Source: an uncultured Lachnospiraceae bacterium
Lineage (GTDB): Bacteria; Bacillota; Clostridia; Lachnospirales; Lachnospiraceae
Assembly (NCBI GenBank): GCA_902762905.1
Contig: CACWQE010000023.1
Span: forward strand, 1 to 39,836
Direction: 5' to 3'
DNA: 39,836 nt
A program made the translations under genes and the position numbers. The notes under the pieces were generated by a model, which ran no database searches, had not been told where the DNA came from, and saw only the letters and a program-made list of their open reading frames with translations. Shown here one piece after another: positions 7,312 to 15,349 of this stretch; position 1 is the stretch's first letter; the number at the start of each line of letters is the position of its first letter.

Positions 7312-9714
7312 TTATTTGATTTTTGTGCTATTTGAATTCATCTTTCCCTTTTCAGATACTTTCTGATCTGCAGCCACCTTCTTCTTAGAAGAATCTGCCT
7401 TCTTTGCTTTTACAGTCTTTTCAGAAGATACACTCGTCTTCTTTGCCGCTGCTGTCTTACGAGAAACAGTTCCTGCTTTCTTTGTCTTTGCCGCAGTCGT
7501 CTTCTTCACCGGTGCATCTTTAGTCAGCTTGAAGATACTCATGGAAAGTGGTGCCAATCCAATTGTAATCGAATTGCTTCTGCCATCACAGGCACTCCGC
7601 TTGCTCGTCCGTACGGATAGATTCTTACTACCGTCTCCGCCAAACTTCTCAATATCACTACAAAAGATCTCCTTGTAAGCTCCTGCATACGGAACACCAA
7701 CCTTATAACTATCATAAGACACTGGTGTGAAATTACAGATGATCAACAACGTATCTTCTTTGCGATCCGTCTTACGCAGGAAGGATACAATACTTTCATT
7801 CGCTGCCGTATCATTGATCCACTCAAAACCTCCTGCATTATTATCTAACGCATACAAAGCAGGTTCTTTCTTATACAAATGATTCAACGCCTTCACATAA
7901 TCCCGCAGGATCGTGTGTGCATCAAACTCCAATAAGTCCCAATCAATCTCACCCGACTCGCTGAACTCCTTGAATTGTGCAAACTCCTGACCCATAAATA
8001 ATAACTTCTTGCCCGGATGCGTCATCATATAACCATATAATAATCGCAGATTCGAGAATTTCTCCTCGTATCCACCTGGCATCTGATCTACAATGGAACC
8101 CTTACCACCTACCACTTCATTGTGGGAGAATTCTAATATGTAATTCTCATCATATGCATTGGACAAACTGTTTGTCAGCTTCTTATGTTCATACTTACGA
8201 TACAACGGATCCAATGCCATATAGGACAACAGATCCCGCATCCATGACATATTCCAACGGTAATCAAATCCCATACCGCCGTCTTCTACTGTGCTGGTAA
8301 GCATTGGCCATCCGGATTCTTCCTCTACGATCATCTTACAATACGGAAACCTCTCCTTAATGATCGTATTCAGTTCTTTCAAGAAGGCAATTGCGTCCAG
8401 ATTCTCGTTGCCACCATATTGATTCGGCACCCAGTTTCCATAGGTCCTTCCATAATCCAAATACAGCATAGAGGCTGCACTGTCAATGCGCAAACCATCT
8501 AAATGATACTTAGATACCCAGTAAATAGCATTGGAAATCAGATAATTGCGTACTTCATTCCTTCCGTAATCAAATATATAAGTACCCCATCTTGGGTTCT
8601 CACTTCTTCTCGTATCTGCTGGTTCGTATAATGGTTCTCCATCAAACTTAGCTAGTCCGCTTTCACTCATCGGGAACTGGCTCGGAACCCAGTCACAGAT
8701 GACCCCGATTCCATGCTGATGCATATAATCTACAAAATACATGAAATCTGCTGGTTCACCATATCGCGAAGTAGGTGCATAGAATCCGGTTGTCTGATAT
8801 CCATATGTTCCATCCTGCTCATGTTCCATAACCGGCATTAATTCCACATGGGTATATCCCATCTGAGCCACATATTCCGCTAATTCCTTTGCAATCTCCC
8901 GATACGTATAAAATTCCCTGCCATCCTTTGGACGCTTGAAAGAACCTAAATGCACTTCATATATGTTCATTGGCACTTCATCGGTTATCTTCTCTAATCC
9001 CATCCGATATTCTAAGTCCTGCCACTCATATGTCAGATTTGCAATCTTTGAAGCATTCGCTGGGCGCAATTCGGAATAATTGCCATATGGATCTGGTTTC
9101 ATAAAAGTATTTCCCTGCTTCGTCTGGATCTCATACTTATAGATCTCGGATGCTTCAATCCCCGGAATAAACAATTCGAATATTCCAGAATATTCAATTC
9201 TTCTCATCGTATGTGCACGGCCATTCCAATTATTGAAATTACCTACAACAGATACTCTCGCTGCATGCGGTGCCCATACGGCAAACAGAACACCTTTCAC
9301 GCCATCTAACATGCAAAGGTGTGCTCCTAACTTCTCATATATCTCATAATGAATTCCATCATTGAATTTGCTAATGTCAATCGGATCGATCACCGGCTCA
9401 AATGCATACGGATCCTCAATTGTCTTTGTGGTTCCATCTGCGAATTCCACCTCAAAATAATAGATGAAACTTTGCCGATCTGGTACTTTCACAGAATAAA
9501 AATCTTTCACTCTTTCACTTGTAAGTTCATACCGTTTCTTCGAATTCTTACAAACTGCAAAAACCTTCTCCGCACCCTGTATAAACGCATTAATATAGAC
9601 ACCATCCACCGTCTCATGCATTCCTAATATATGATGCGGATTATCATGACGTCCCTGCGCTAATGCTTCTACTTCTGCCCAATTAATTGCAAATACCGGT
9701 CTTTTGTCAGCCAT
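7312..9714 (-). CDS. glgB: GlgB-like 1,4-alpha-glucan branching enzyme homologue with substituted active site and Lys-rich tail
   Basis: Branching enzymes (GH13) cut alpha-1,4 glucan and rejoin the piece as an alpha-1,6 branch in glycogen. The order of parts is typical: N-terminal domain, CBM48 with GNFNNWNGRAHTM (about 159-170), then the GH13 barrel with GYQTTGFYAPTSRYG (306-319), the nucleophile in GLRIDSAASMLYLDYG (D411) and the acid in IVEEESGWP (464-466). Two key positions differ. Region I reads DWVPSQF (341-347) where the family has DWVPAHF, and region IV reads SHNEVVGGKGS (530-540) where the family has SHDEVVHGKGS, so the third catalytic Asp is Asn. Residues 733-800 form a Lys/Ala/Ser/Thr tail not found in ordinary GlgB. 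Activity may be lost or altered. The AGGAG before ATG 9714 supports the start. Confidence 0.85.
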   Translation of the reverse strand: MADKRPVFAINWAEVEALAQGRHDNPHHILGMHETVDGVYINAFIQGAEKVFAVCKNSKKRYELTSERVKDFYSVKVPDRQSFIYYFEVEFADGTTKTIEDPYAFEPVIDPIDISKFNDGIHYEIYEKLGAHLCMLDGVKGVLFAVWAPHAARVSVVGNFNNWNGRAHTMRRIEYSGIFELFIPGIEASEIYKYEIQTKQGNTFMKPDPYGNYSELRPANASKIANLTYEWQDLEYRMGLEKITDEVPMNIYEVHLGSFKRPKDGREFYTYREIAKELAEYVAQMGYTHVELMPVMEHEQDGTYGYQTTGFYAPTSRYGEPADFMYFVDYMHQHGIGVICDWVPSQFPMSESGLAKFDGEPLYEPADTRRSENPRWGTYIFDYGRNEVRNYLISNAIYWVSKYHLDGLRIDSAASMLYLDYGRTYGNWVPNQYGGNENLDAIAFLKELNTIIKERFPYCKMIVEEESGWPMLTSTVEDGGMGFDYRWNMSWMRDLLSYMALDPLYRKYEHKKLTNSLSNAYDENYILEFSHNEVVGGKGSIVDQMPGGYEEKFSNLRLLYGYMMTHPGKKLLFMGQEFAQFKEFSESGEIDWDLLEFDAHTILRDYVKALNHLYKKEPALYALDNNAGGFEWINDTAANESIVSFLRKTDRKEDTLLIICNFTPVSYDSYKVGVPYAGAYKEIFCSDIEKFGGDGSKNLSVRTSKRSACDGRSNSITIGLAPLSMSIFKLTKDAPVKKTTAAKTKKAGTVSRKTAAAKKTSVSSEKTVKAKKADSSKKKVAADQKVSEKGKMNSNSTKIK

Positions 9715-9777
9715 GTTTTTCTCCTAAATGATATTCATGGAATTGACTGTCTAACAGCATCTTCCAATACTCTTTCG

Positions 9778-9808
9778 CAAAAGGAAACGGCGCCAAACAG
9801 TGCCGTTA
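9778..9808 (-). terminator. Terminator after the P-loop protein gene
   Basis: AACGGCGC (9787-9794) pairs with GTGCCGTT (9801-9808) with one G-T wobble and a 6-nt loop. On the minus strand it runs into TCCTTTT, just past the stop at 9814. Confidence 0.6.
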
Positions 9809-9813
9809 CACCT

Positions 9814-10383
9814 TTACTCGCCTCTTAACTGCTTTACTACTCTCTTGATTGATTCATTAAACTCTTCTTCCGAAGAATTCTCAAATACAATCAATTCTTT
9901 GATATTATCCGGCTGATTGAAATTACAACCTGCAATATATTCATCCCAATGCTCTAACTTCCAGGTATCACGATCAGAATTACGCTTGATCATTCTTTCC
10001 TTACATACTTCTACACGTGTGTTCACCCAGATAACCACTAACTCAGCTCCATGCTTTGCCAAGCGCTCTCTCAAAGAATCCAGATACTCATCATCACGAA
10101 TCTCTTCCGTAAATGGTGCATTGATCAATACTGTATCATTGTAATCCAATGCTTCCATTGCCAGATCCAAAACACAATAATATTCATAGTCACGAATCTC
10201 TCTCTGGAAGAAGTCAGAAGAACGATTATATTCCTCTCCTGCCACCTTAAAGATCTGCTTTGATAATACGATCAATGTGTCCTTATCTAAGTACACACAG
10301 TTAGTCAATGCCTTTGCTAACTGCTTTGATATGAATGTCTTACCACAAGCTGGTGGTGACGTAACTAATATTAAATGTTTCAT
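9814..10383 (-). CDS. P-loop kinase-like / AAA family ATP-binding protein
   Basis: A 189-residue P-loop NTPase of the small-molecule kinase type. The N-terminal strand and loop read LILVTSPPACGKTF; the Walker A core GKT is present (14-16), although the first glycine of GxxxxGK(S/T) is Ser9. Further on, VLINAPF (around residue 110) fits a Walker B-like strand and VVIWVNTRVEVCKERMIKRNSDRD (about 137-160) fits the lid/arginine region of kinases that phosphorylate small substrates. The substrate cannot be told. It has a strong promoter upstream, a ribosome site AAAGGAGG, and a terminator, so it is probably a single-gene unit between sigG and glgB. Confidence 0.75.
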   Translation of the reverse strand: MKHLILVTSPPACGKTFISKQLAKALTNCVYLDKDTLIVLSKQIFKVAGEEYNRSSDFFQREIRDYEYYCVLDLAMEALDYNDTVLINAPFTEEIRDDEYLDSLRERLAKHGAELVVIWVNTRVEVCKERMIKRNSDRDTWKLEHWDEYIAGCNFNQPDNIKELIVFENSSEEEFNESIKRVVKQLRGE

Positions 10384-10457
10384 AATCTATATGCCTCCTT
10401 TATGCCCTTCAGGCTTGAAATCATCTTTTGTACATTTTCGTACAATAATTAAGCCAA

Positions 10458-10486
10458 ATTATAGCATATTTTAGAAGGATTGACAA
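10458..10486 (-). promoter_or_regulatory. Strong sigma-A promoter of the P-loop protein gene
   Basis: Minus-strand TTGTCA (10481-10486), 17-bp spacer, TATAAT (10458-10463). The -35 ends only 11 bp from the sigG stop codon, so sigG has no space for a terminator before it. Confidence 0.8.
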
Positions 10487-10497
10487 CGGATTTCCGA

Positions 10498-11277
10498 TTA
10501 AATATCCAGATAATTTTTCATACTTTTTAAAGCTGATTTTTCAAGTCTTGAAACCTGCGCTTGTGAGATTGCAATTTCTTTTGCTACCTCTGTCTGTGTT
10601 TTTCCTTCAAAAAAACGAAGACGGATAATATTATATTCGCGTTCCGATAATCGTTTCATCGCTGCTTTTAACGATATATCCTCAATCCAGTTCTCTTCTT
10701 TATTCTTTTTATCACTCACCTGATCCATAATGTATAACGTGTCGCCGCCCTCCTGATAGACCGGATCATACAAAGATACAGGCGTTGCAATTGCATCTAA
10801 TGCCATCACAACCATTTCTTTTTCCATATCAATTGCTTTTGCCACTTCATCAATTGTCGGTTCCCGATCTTCTTCCTTTAAAATGCGTTCCTTCGCATAG
10901 ATTGCCTTATAAGCAATATCCCGCAAAGATCTTGACACCCGTATTGCGTTGTTATCTCTGAGATACCTCCGGCACTCTCCAATGATCATCGGAACCGCAT
11001 AAGTAGAAAATCGAACATTTAAACTGCGGTCAAAATTGTCAATCGCCTTCATCAGACCAATACATCCCACCTGAAACAGATCATCCACATTTTCATTCGA
11101 TGCAGCAAAACGCTGTATCACACTTAATACCAACCGCAGGTTTCCCTCAATCAGTTGTTCTCTGGCATGTGCATCGCCCTCTTCTATCCTGATAAACAGT
11201 TCATTCTTCTCTTCATTTGTAAGAAGTGGTAGCTTTGCTGTATTCACACCACAGATAACAACCTTGTTTAGTGCCAT
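10498..11277 (-). CDS. sigG: RNA polymerase sporulation sigma factor G
   Basis: Directs late forespore transcription during endospore formation. The 259-residue protein begins MALNKVVICGVNTAKLP, closely matching the N-terminus of SigG, which favours ATG 11277 with its AAGGAGG site over the upstream in-frame GTG at 11307. Region 2 reads NLRLVLSVIQRFA, DDLFQVGCIGLMKAIDNFD and FSTYAVPMIIGECRRYLRDNN; region 4 reads LSEREYNIIRLRFFEGKTQTEVA with a helix-turn-helix ending ISQAQVSRLEKSALK. It lies 89 bp after sigE, as in other clostridia. A possible forespore-type promoter is in that gap. The protein ends just before the next gene's promoter. Confidence 0.96.
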   Translation of the reverse strand: MALNKVVICGVNTAKLPLLTNEEKNELFIRIEEGDAHAREQLIEGNLRLVLSVIQRFAASNENVDDLFQVGCIGLMKAIDNFDRSLNVRFSTYAVPMIIGECRRYLRDNNAIRVSRSLRDIAYKAIYAKERILKEEDREPTIDEVAKAIDMEKEMVVMALDAIATPVSLYDPVYQEGGDTLYIMDQVSDKKNKEENWIEDISLKAAMKRLSEREYNIIRLRFFEGKTQTEVAKEIAISQAQVSRLEKSALKSMKNYLDI

Positions 11278-11308
11278 TTTTCTGTCCTCCTTAACGGTTT
11301 CTACCATT

Positions 11309-11338
11309 AAGGATGTACATTTCCAAATGACTTTATAC
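11309..11338 (-). promoter_or_regulatory. Possible sigma-F/sigma-G-type promoter of sigG
   Basis: On the minus strand GTATA (11334-11338), 18 bp, then CATCCTT (11309-11315), close to the forespore consensus GYATA and CATnnTA, about 32 bp before the ATG. The -10 match is imperfect, so this is tentative. Confidence 0.35.
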
Positions 11339-11366
11339 CAATTTCAGGACGGGAATAATTACCTGT

Positions 11367-12107
11367 TTACGACCCGATTCGCTGCATTTCCTTTTTGAGC
11401 CGTTTCATAATTTTTTTCTCTAATCGTGAGATATATGACTGTGATATTCCAAGCATATCCGCCACTTCCTTCTGCGTCAGTTCCTCGTCATTTTCACTGC
11501 TTAGTCCAAATCTAAGATCAATGATCAATTTTTCCCGGTCAGACAGAATTCCCATAGCTTTCTTAAGCAGATCCCGATCAACCTCGCTTTCTAAATCTTT
11601 ATAAATGATATCCTCTTCTGTTCCTAATATATCTGAAAGCAGCAATTCATTTCCATCCCAATCGACATTTAATGGTTCATCAATTGACACCTCCATTTTC
11701 GTTTTAGCACTCCGGCGCAGATACATTAAGATCTCATTTTCAATACACCGGGACGCATAGGTTGCCAACTTAATCTTTTTATCTGCTTTAAATGTATTGA
11801 TTGCCTTAATCAATCCGATTGTGCCGATTGAGATCAGATCTTCCACTCCTACACCCGTGTTATCAAATTTCTTAGCAATATAGACAACCAGCCGGAGATT
11901 ATGTTCAATCAGAACACTTTTTACCTCTGTATCATCTAATGTTCCCAATTTATCTAGCAAGCGTTTCTCTTCATCCGCATCTAACGGAGACGGCAGGATA
12001 TCTGCACCTCCAATATAATGTATCTCCTTTTTAGGCATAAAAAACATGCTCGCCATATTTTTCATCATGGTAAGCCTGACTTTTTCATTACTCACTATAT
12101 TCACCAT
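11367..12107 (-). CDS. sigE: RNA polymerase sporulation sigma factor E, pro-form
   Basis: First mother-cell sigma factor of sporulation, made as an inactive precursor. I start it at ATG 12107 (MVNIVSNEK, 246 aa) because TTGGAGG lies six bases upstream; an ORF extension further upstream overlaps spoIIGA in another frame. Residues 1 to about 30 form the pro-sequence, here unusually Met-rich ([18 protein letters not shown]), followed by IHYIGG, the equivalent of the YYIGG near the cleavage site in B. subtilis. Region 2 is nearly canonical ([48 protein letters not shown]) and region 4 ends [22 protein letters not shown]. It starts 16 bp after the spoIIGA stop; SpoIIGA is its protease. Confidence 0.95.
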   Translation of the reverse strand: MVNIVSNEKVRLTMMKNMASMFFMPKKEIHYIGGADILPSPLDADEEKRLLDKLGTLDDTEVKSVLIEHNLRLVVYIAKKFDNTGVGVEDLISIGTIGLIKAINTFKADKKIKLATYASRCIENEILMYLRRSAKTKMEVSIDEPLNVDWDGNELLLSDILGTEEDIIYKDLESEVDRDLLKKAMGILSDREKLIIDLRFGLSSENDEELTQKEVADMLGISQSYISRLEKKIMKRLKKEMQRIGS

Positions 12108-12123
12108 ATATTCCTCCAACCTT

Positions 12124-12987
12124 TTATTCCATTCCATCTGCAAATAACAATCCATCATAGGACTTATCTGCAAATAGCGAATCCTTTCCAATGGCAATTG
12201 GTTGCTTACGAAATATTCGTGTTCCTTCTGATACAGCAACCTCTTCTGCTATAAAACAAAGCATTCTGCCGGATGGATTCCCAACACTTTGATATGCGAT
12301 CTCATGAAAGCACATCTTCCTTTGTGTGTCTAAGGATAACAGACCTTCATAATCTATATATCCATTTTCCTGATAAGTTTGAATGAATCGACGTTCTTCT
12401 GTTGTAAATATAGCGTTCAAAAAATGGTCAGACATCACAATAACCGATTTTCCAAACAGACTGTCCCGCAGCTGGTTACCGGTATCTAGCAAAACCACTC
12501 CTTTTGTTTTTCGAATTCCCCTCTTCACTTGAACGGAATATAATGTATTTCTTTTATGTACGGCTTCCTTCACATTTGCACATAATAACATTCCTGCACC
12601 AGCGCAACTTGAAAAGAATAACATCCATATGCCAAAAGAAAAGGATGTAATCTGAAAGCGTATCTGTAAACTATTCATTATTCCGCCTAAAATGATCAGT
12701 ATTGTGGTGGCGAGAGTCCATTTTTTTATGAGACCACCTTTTCTCCCCAAAGCAATCCCTACAGCTCCCATACTGATTCCGGCAGACCAGAAAATGCCCT
12801 TTATTCCCATCAGGCTTTCCGGGTACATCATAAAAGGAAGAAGCATTCCCGCACCAAACATTGCTCCTCCAACCAATCTGAACCATCTCATCCGCTGTTT
12901 CATCAGATACCCTGTTAGACACAGGCAATACAGATCCACAGCAAAATTAAGAAATAGAAATATGTCCAGATAAAGAATAATATGCAA
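12124..12987 (-). CDS. spoIIGA: Sporulation sigma-E processing aspartic peptidase
   Basis: Membrane-embedded aspartic peptidase that removes the SigE pro-sequence after engulfment signalling from the forespore. I chose a TTG start at 12987 ([17 protein letters not shown], 287 aa), because AGGAGGG precedes it and the product then begins like SpoIIGA (short N-terminus, YLDxxxLLNF). A longer TTG-started frame to 13038 lacks this support. Five hydrophobic segments occupy roughly the first 140 residues. The C-terminal domain holds the active-site motif [10 protein letters not shown] with the catalytic Asp. It lies directly upstream of sigE and downstream of the ftsZ terminator, the usual clostridial order. 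Confidence 0.92.
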   Translation of the reverse strand: MHIILYLDIFLFLNFAVDLYCLCLTGYLMKQRMRWFRLVGGAMFGAGMLLPFMMYPESLMGIKGIFWSAGISMGAVGIALGRKGGLIKKWTLATTILIILGGIMNSLQIRFQITSFSFGIWMLFFSSCAGAGMLLCANVKEAVHKRNTLYSVQVKRGIRKTKGVVLLDTGNQLRDSLFGKSVIVMSDHFLNAIFTTEERRFIQTYQENGYIDYEGLLSLDTQRKMCFHEIAYQSVGNPSGRMLCFIAEEVAVSEGTRIFRKQPIAIGKDSLFADKSYDGLLFADGME

Positions 12988-13057
12988 CTTTGCCCTCCTG
13001 CTTCTTTCATAGAAAAGTATAATCTCACCATCACTCAAAAAAAGTCGAAAAGGGCAA

Positions 13058-13090
13058 CAAAAAAAGAACTGTCGTACGACAGTTCTCTCT
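13058..13090 (-). terminator. Terminator after ftsZ
   Basis: A perfect 20-bp palindrome, GAACTGTCGTACGACAGTTC (13066-13085), flanked by eight A's on the left, so on the minus strand a stem is followed by a T run. It separates ftsZ from spoIIGA. Confidence 0.85.
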
Positions 13091-13104
13091 TATCGTCTAT
13101 TCTT

Positions 13105-14439
13105 CTATCTTCTCTTCAAGAATTCTGGAATCTTAATTGTACCATCTGCTTCCTGTTTTGGAGGCTGTGGTCTTGCAGTTGTTACAGGTGTTGGCTGTGG
13201 TGTTGTATTCACCGCACTACCCTGTGTACCATTCAAAAAGGATGGCTTCGGTGCCTGCTTTGGCTGTGGTGTTGCCATAGGCTGTCCTACATAAGTTGGA
13301 GCAGTCTGTGCTGGTTCCTGATGAACAGGTGCAGGCTGTGGTGCACGATACGTAGCTGTCTGAGGCTGCTGTACTGGCTGACTAACAGGCTGCTGAACCG
13401 GAGTCTGTACCGGTGCCTGTGTAGTAGCTGGCTTTGTAAAGGTCGGCATAGAAGTCTGTGCAAAACTTCCATATGCATTCTTCTTGGCTGCCTGCTCAAT
13501 ACCAGTAGCAATAATTGTAATACTAACCTCATCACCTAATGTCTCATTATCAACTGTACCAAAGATGATATTCACATCTTCACCAGCTGCTTCAGTCAAA
13601 TAGTTAACTGCATCGTATGCTTCGATCATACCGATATTACCGGCAAAGTTAATGATAATATCTGTTGCACCAGATACGGTTGTCTCTAATAATGGAGATT
13701 CCATTGCCTGCTTGATTGCTTCAACGGCCTTATCCTCTCCGCTTCCTCTACCAATACCAATATGAGCAATACCCTTATCTCTCATAACGGACTGGATATC
13801 TGCAAAGTCAAGATTGATAATACCAGGACTCTGGATCAGATCGGTTACACCCTGAACACCCTGCTGTAATACTTCATCCGCTTTCTTAAGTGCATCTGGA
13901 ATGGTTGTCCGCTTATCACAAATCTGTAATAACTTATCATTCGGAACAACAATCAAGGTATCTACATTGCTCTTCAAACGCTCAATACCAGCTAATGCAT
14001 TATTCATACGAGGCTTACCTTCGAAAGAGAATGGCTTTGTTACGACACCAACGGTTAAAATACCAAGTCCCTTAGCAATCTCTGCAACAACAGGAGCTGC
14101 ACCGGTTCCGGTTCCTCCACCCATACCACAGGTAACGAATACCATATCTGCATCTTTCACCAATTCTGTAATCTCTTCACGGTTCTCTTCAATGGCACCT
14201 GCACCAACTTCTGGCTTGGCACCTGCGCCTAATCCCTTAGTAAGCTTCTCACCAATCTGAATCTTGGTTGGTGCCTTCGATGTTGCAAGCACCTGTTTAT
14301 CTGTATTGATGGCGATAAGATCTACACCATTGATGTTCTCATCCACCATTCTATTAACTGCATTATTGCCGGCTCCACCTACACCGATTACTAAAATCTT
14401 AGCAGGTCCTTTTTCTTCGAATGTTTTTATTTCAAGCAA
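13105..14439 (-). CDS. ftsZ: Cell division protein FtsZ
   Basis: Tubulin-like GTPase that forms the division ring and recruits the divisome. The GTPase core (about 1-320) shows [24 protein letters not shown], the tubulin signature [11 protein letters not shown] (about 107-117), the T7 region NLDFADI and a normal activation domain. A long Pro/Gln/Thr-rich linker follows (about 330-430), then the conserved C-terminal peptide [10 protein letters not shown] that binds FtsA/SepF/ZipA-like anchors. The start is TTG at 14439, chosen because GGAGG lies eight bases upstream and the product then begins like other FtsZ proteins. It has its own promoter and terminator, so it is a separate unit from ftsQ and from spoIIGA. 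ftsA is absent here. Confidence 0.97.
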   Translation of the reverse strand: MLEIKTFEEKGPAKILVIGVGGAGNNAVNRMVDENINGVDLIAINTDKQVLATSKAPTKIQIGEKLTKGLGAGAKPEVGAGAIEENREEITELVKDADMVFVTCGMGGGTGTGAAPVVAEIAKGLGILTVGVVTKPFSFEGKPRMNNALAGIERLKSNVDTLIVVPNDKLLQICDKRTTIPDALKKADEVLQQGVQGVTDLIQSPGIINLDFADIQSVMRDKGIAHIGIGRGSGEDKAVEAIKQAMESPLLETTVSGATDIIINFAGNIGMIEAYDAVNYLTEAAGEDVNIIFGTVDNETLGDEVSITIIATGIEQAAKKNAYGSFAQTSMPTFTKPATTQAPVQTPVQQPVSQPVQQPQTATYRAPQPAPVHQEPAQTAPTYVGQPMATPQPKQAPKPSFLNGTQGSAVNTTPQPTPVTTARPQPPKQEADGTIKIPEFLKRR

Positions 14440-14493
14440 GGTAATATCCTCCTTATATATTATTTTCTAATTCATTTGTAAACATATACATAT

Positions 14494-14522
14494 ATAATAC
14501 TGTTTTTCTGTAAAATAATCAA
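14494..14522 (-). promoter_or_regulatory. sigma-A promoter of ftsZ
   Basis: Minus-strand TTGATT (14517-14522), 17-bp spacer, TATTAT (14494-14499). It gives a 5' UTR of about 50 nt before the TTG start codon. Confidence 0.65.
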
Positions 14523-14523
14523 G

Positions 14524-14555
14524 TGCATATTTTGTGAATATTTACAAAATATGCA
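14524..14555. promoter_or_regulatory. 12-bp inverted repeat upstream of the ftsZ promoter
   Basis: TGCATATTTTGT (14524-14535) and ACAAAATATGCA (14544-14555) form perfect 12-bp arms around GAATATTT. Its right side is followed by a T8 run on the plus strand. On the minus strand it lies directly between the ftsQ stop and the ftsZ -35 box, so it may be an operator or a weak terminator of the upstream operon. Confidence 0.5.
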
Positions 14556-14593
14556 TATTTTTTTCTAAATTTTCATAATATGGAATTAATTTG

Positions 14594-15340
14594 CTATTTT
14601 GTAGCCTTAAATGATGCCGTTCCAACAGCAGTATCGAAATCTTTCAAGTCTAATGTGCCTTCTTTTCCCTCTAATCCAGCCAGTATTTCTCCTAAATCAA
14701 TCAACTGCTGTTCAATATTACTTCCATCGCCCAATTCGATTCGGATTGCCTGATATCGCATCACAATTTCATCCTCCGATGTGAATTGAATGGAATCAAT
14801 GGATAATTTGTACTTATTGATCAACTGCGTCATCTTCAATATTAACTTAAACCGATCCTTATCTTTAATCGGCAGCTTTTCATGCAGTTCCATACTTTCA
14901 AAACTCATACCGGTAATGCACGGGGTATCCTCAATTCTGGTCGGTGAAATCTCCAATACATATCCATCCTGATCAAAATAGACATACTCATTCATATACT
15001 CCACACATCCTGCTAACGCTTTCTCGTATACCGTAACCGTAATCTTATGCGCACTGACATATTCAACATCTAACTTTGCCACAAACGGAATATCTTCAAT
15101 TGGACGTATCTTATTCTTCAACATCAATAACACGGTATTATTAATATATCCTTCGGACAGAACATAATCTTTGATCTGGTCTTTGGAATAATGTTTGTTT
15201 CCCGTTACCTCAATTGTGTCAATCTTGAAACAGGTAAATAACAGAATCAAACCAACCACCAGCACTCCGGCGATGCCGCCCACGACCACTCCTGTCCGTC
15301 TTCTCTTAAATTGTATTACATTATCCTGTCTATCACTCAT
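14594..15340 (-). CDS. ftsQ: Cell division protein FtsQ/DivIB
   Basis: Bitopic membrane protein of the divisome that links FtsL/DivIC to septal peptidoglycan synthesis. It has a short basic cytoplasmic tail (IQFKRRRTG), one membrane segment (about 18-37), then a POTRA domain beginning FKIDTIEVTGNKHYSKDQI (about 38-110) and a beta domain containing YFDQDGYVLE. At 248 residues it has a normal length for DivIB. A ribosome site (AAGGATG) precedes ATG 15340, nine bases after the murA stop. It is the last gene of the mraY-murD-ftsW-murA-ftsQ run; an inverted repeat follows before ftsZ. Confidence 0.9.
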   Translation of the reverse strand: MSDRQDNVIQFKRRRTGVVVGGIAGVLVVGLILLFTCFKIDTIEVTGNKHYSKDQIKDYVLSEGYINNTVLLMLKNKIRPIEDIPFVAKLDVEYVSAHKITVTVYEKALAGCVEYMNEYVYFDQDGYVLEISPTRIEDTPCITGMSFESMELHEKLPIKDKDRFKLILKMTQLINKYKLSIDSIQFTSEDEIVMRYQAIRIELGDGSNIEQQLIDLGEILAGLEGKEGTLDLKDFDTAVGTASFKATK

Positions 15341-15349
15341 ATTTCATCC

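Noticed and set aside
12982..13539. 185-aa Cys/Trp/Leu-rich plus-strand ORF over the ftsZ linker
   Set aside because: It is antisense to the Gln/Pro-rich FtsZ linker, whose codons give such residues on the other strand. It has no ribosome site and the composition is an artefact.
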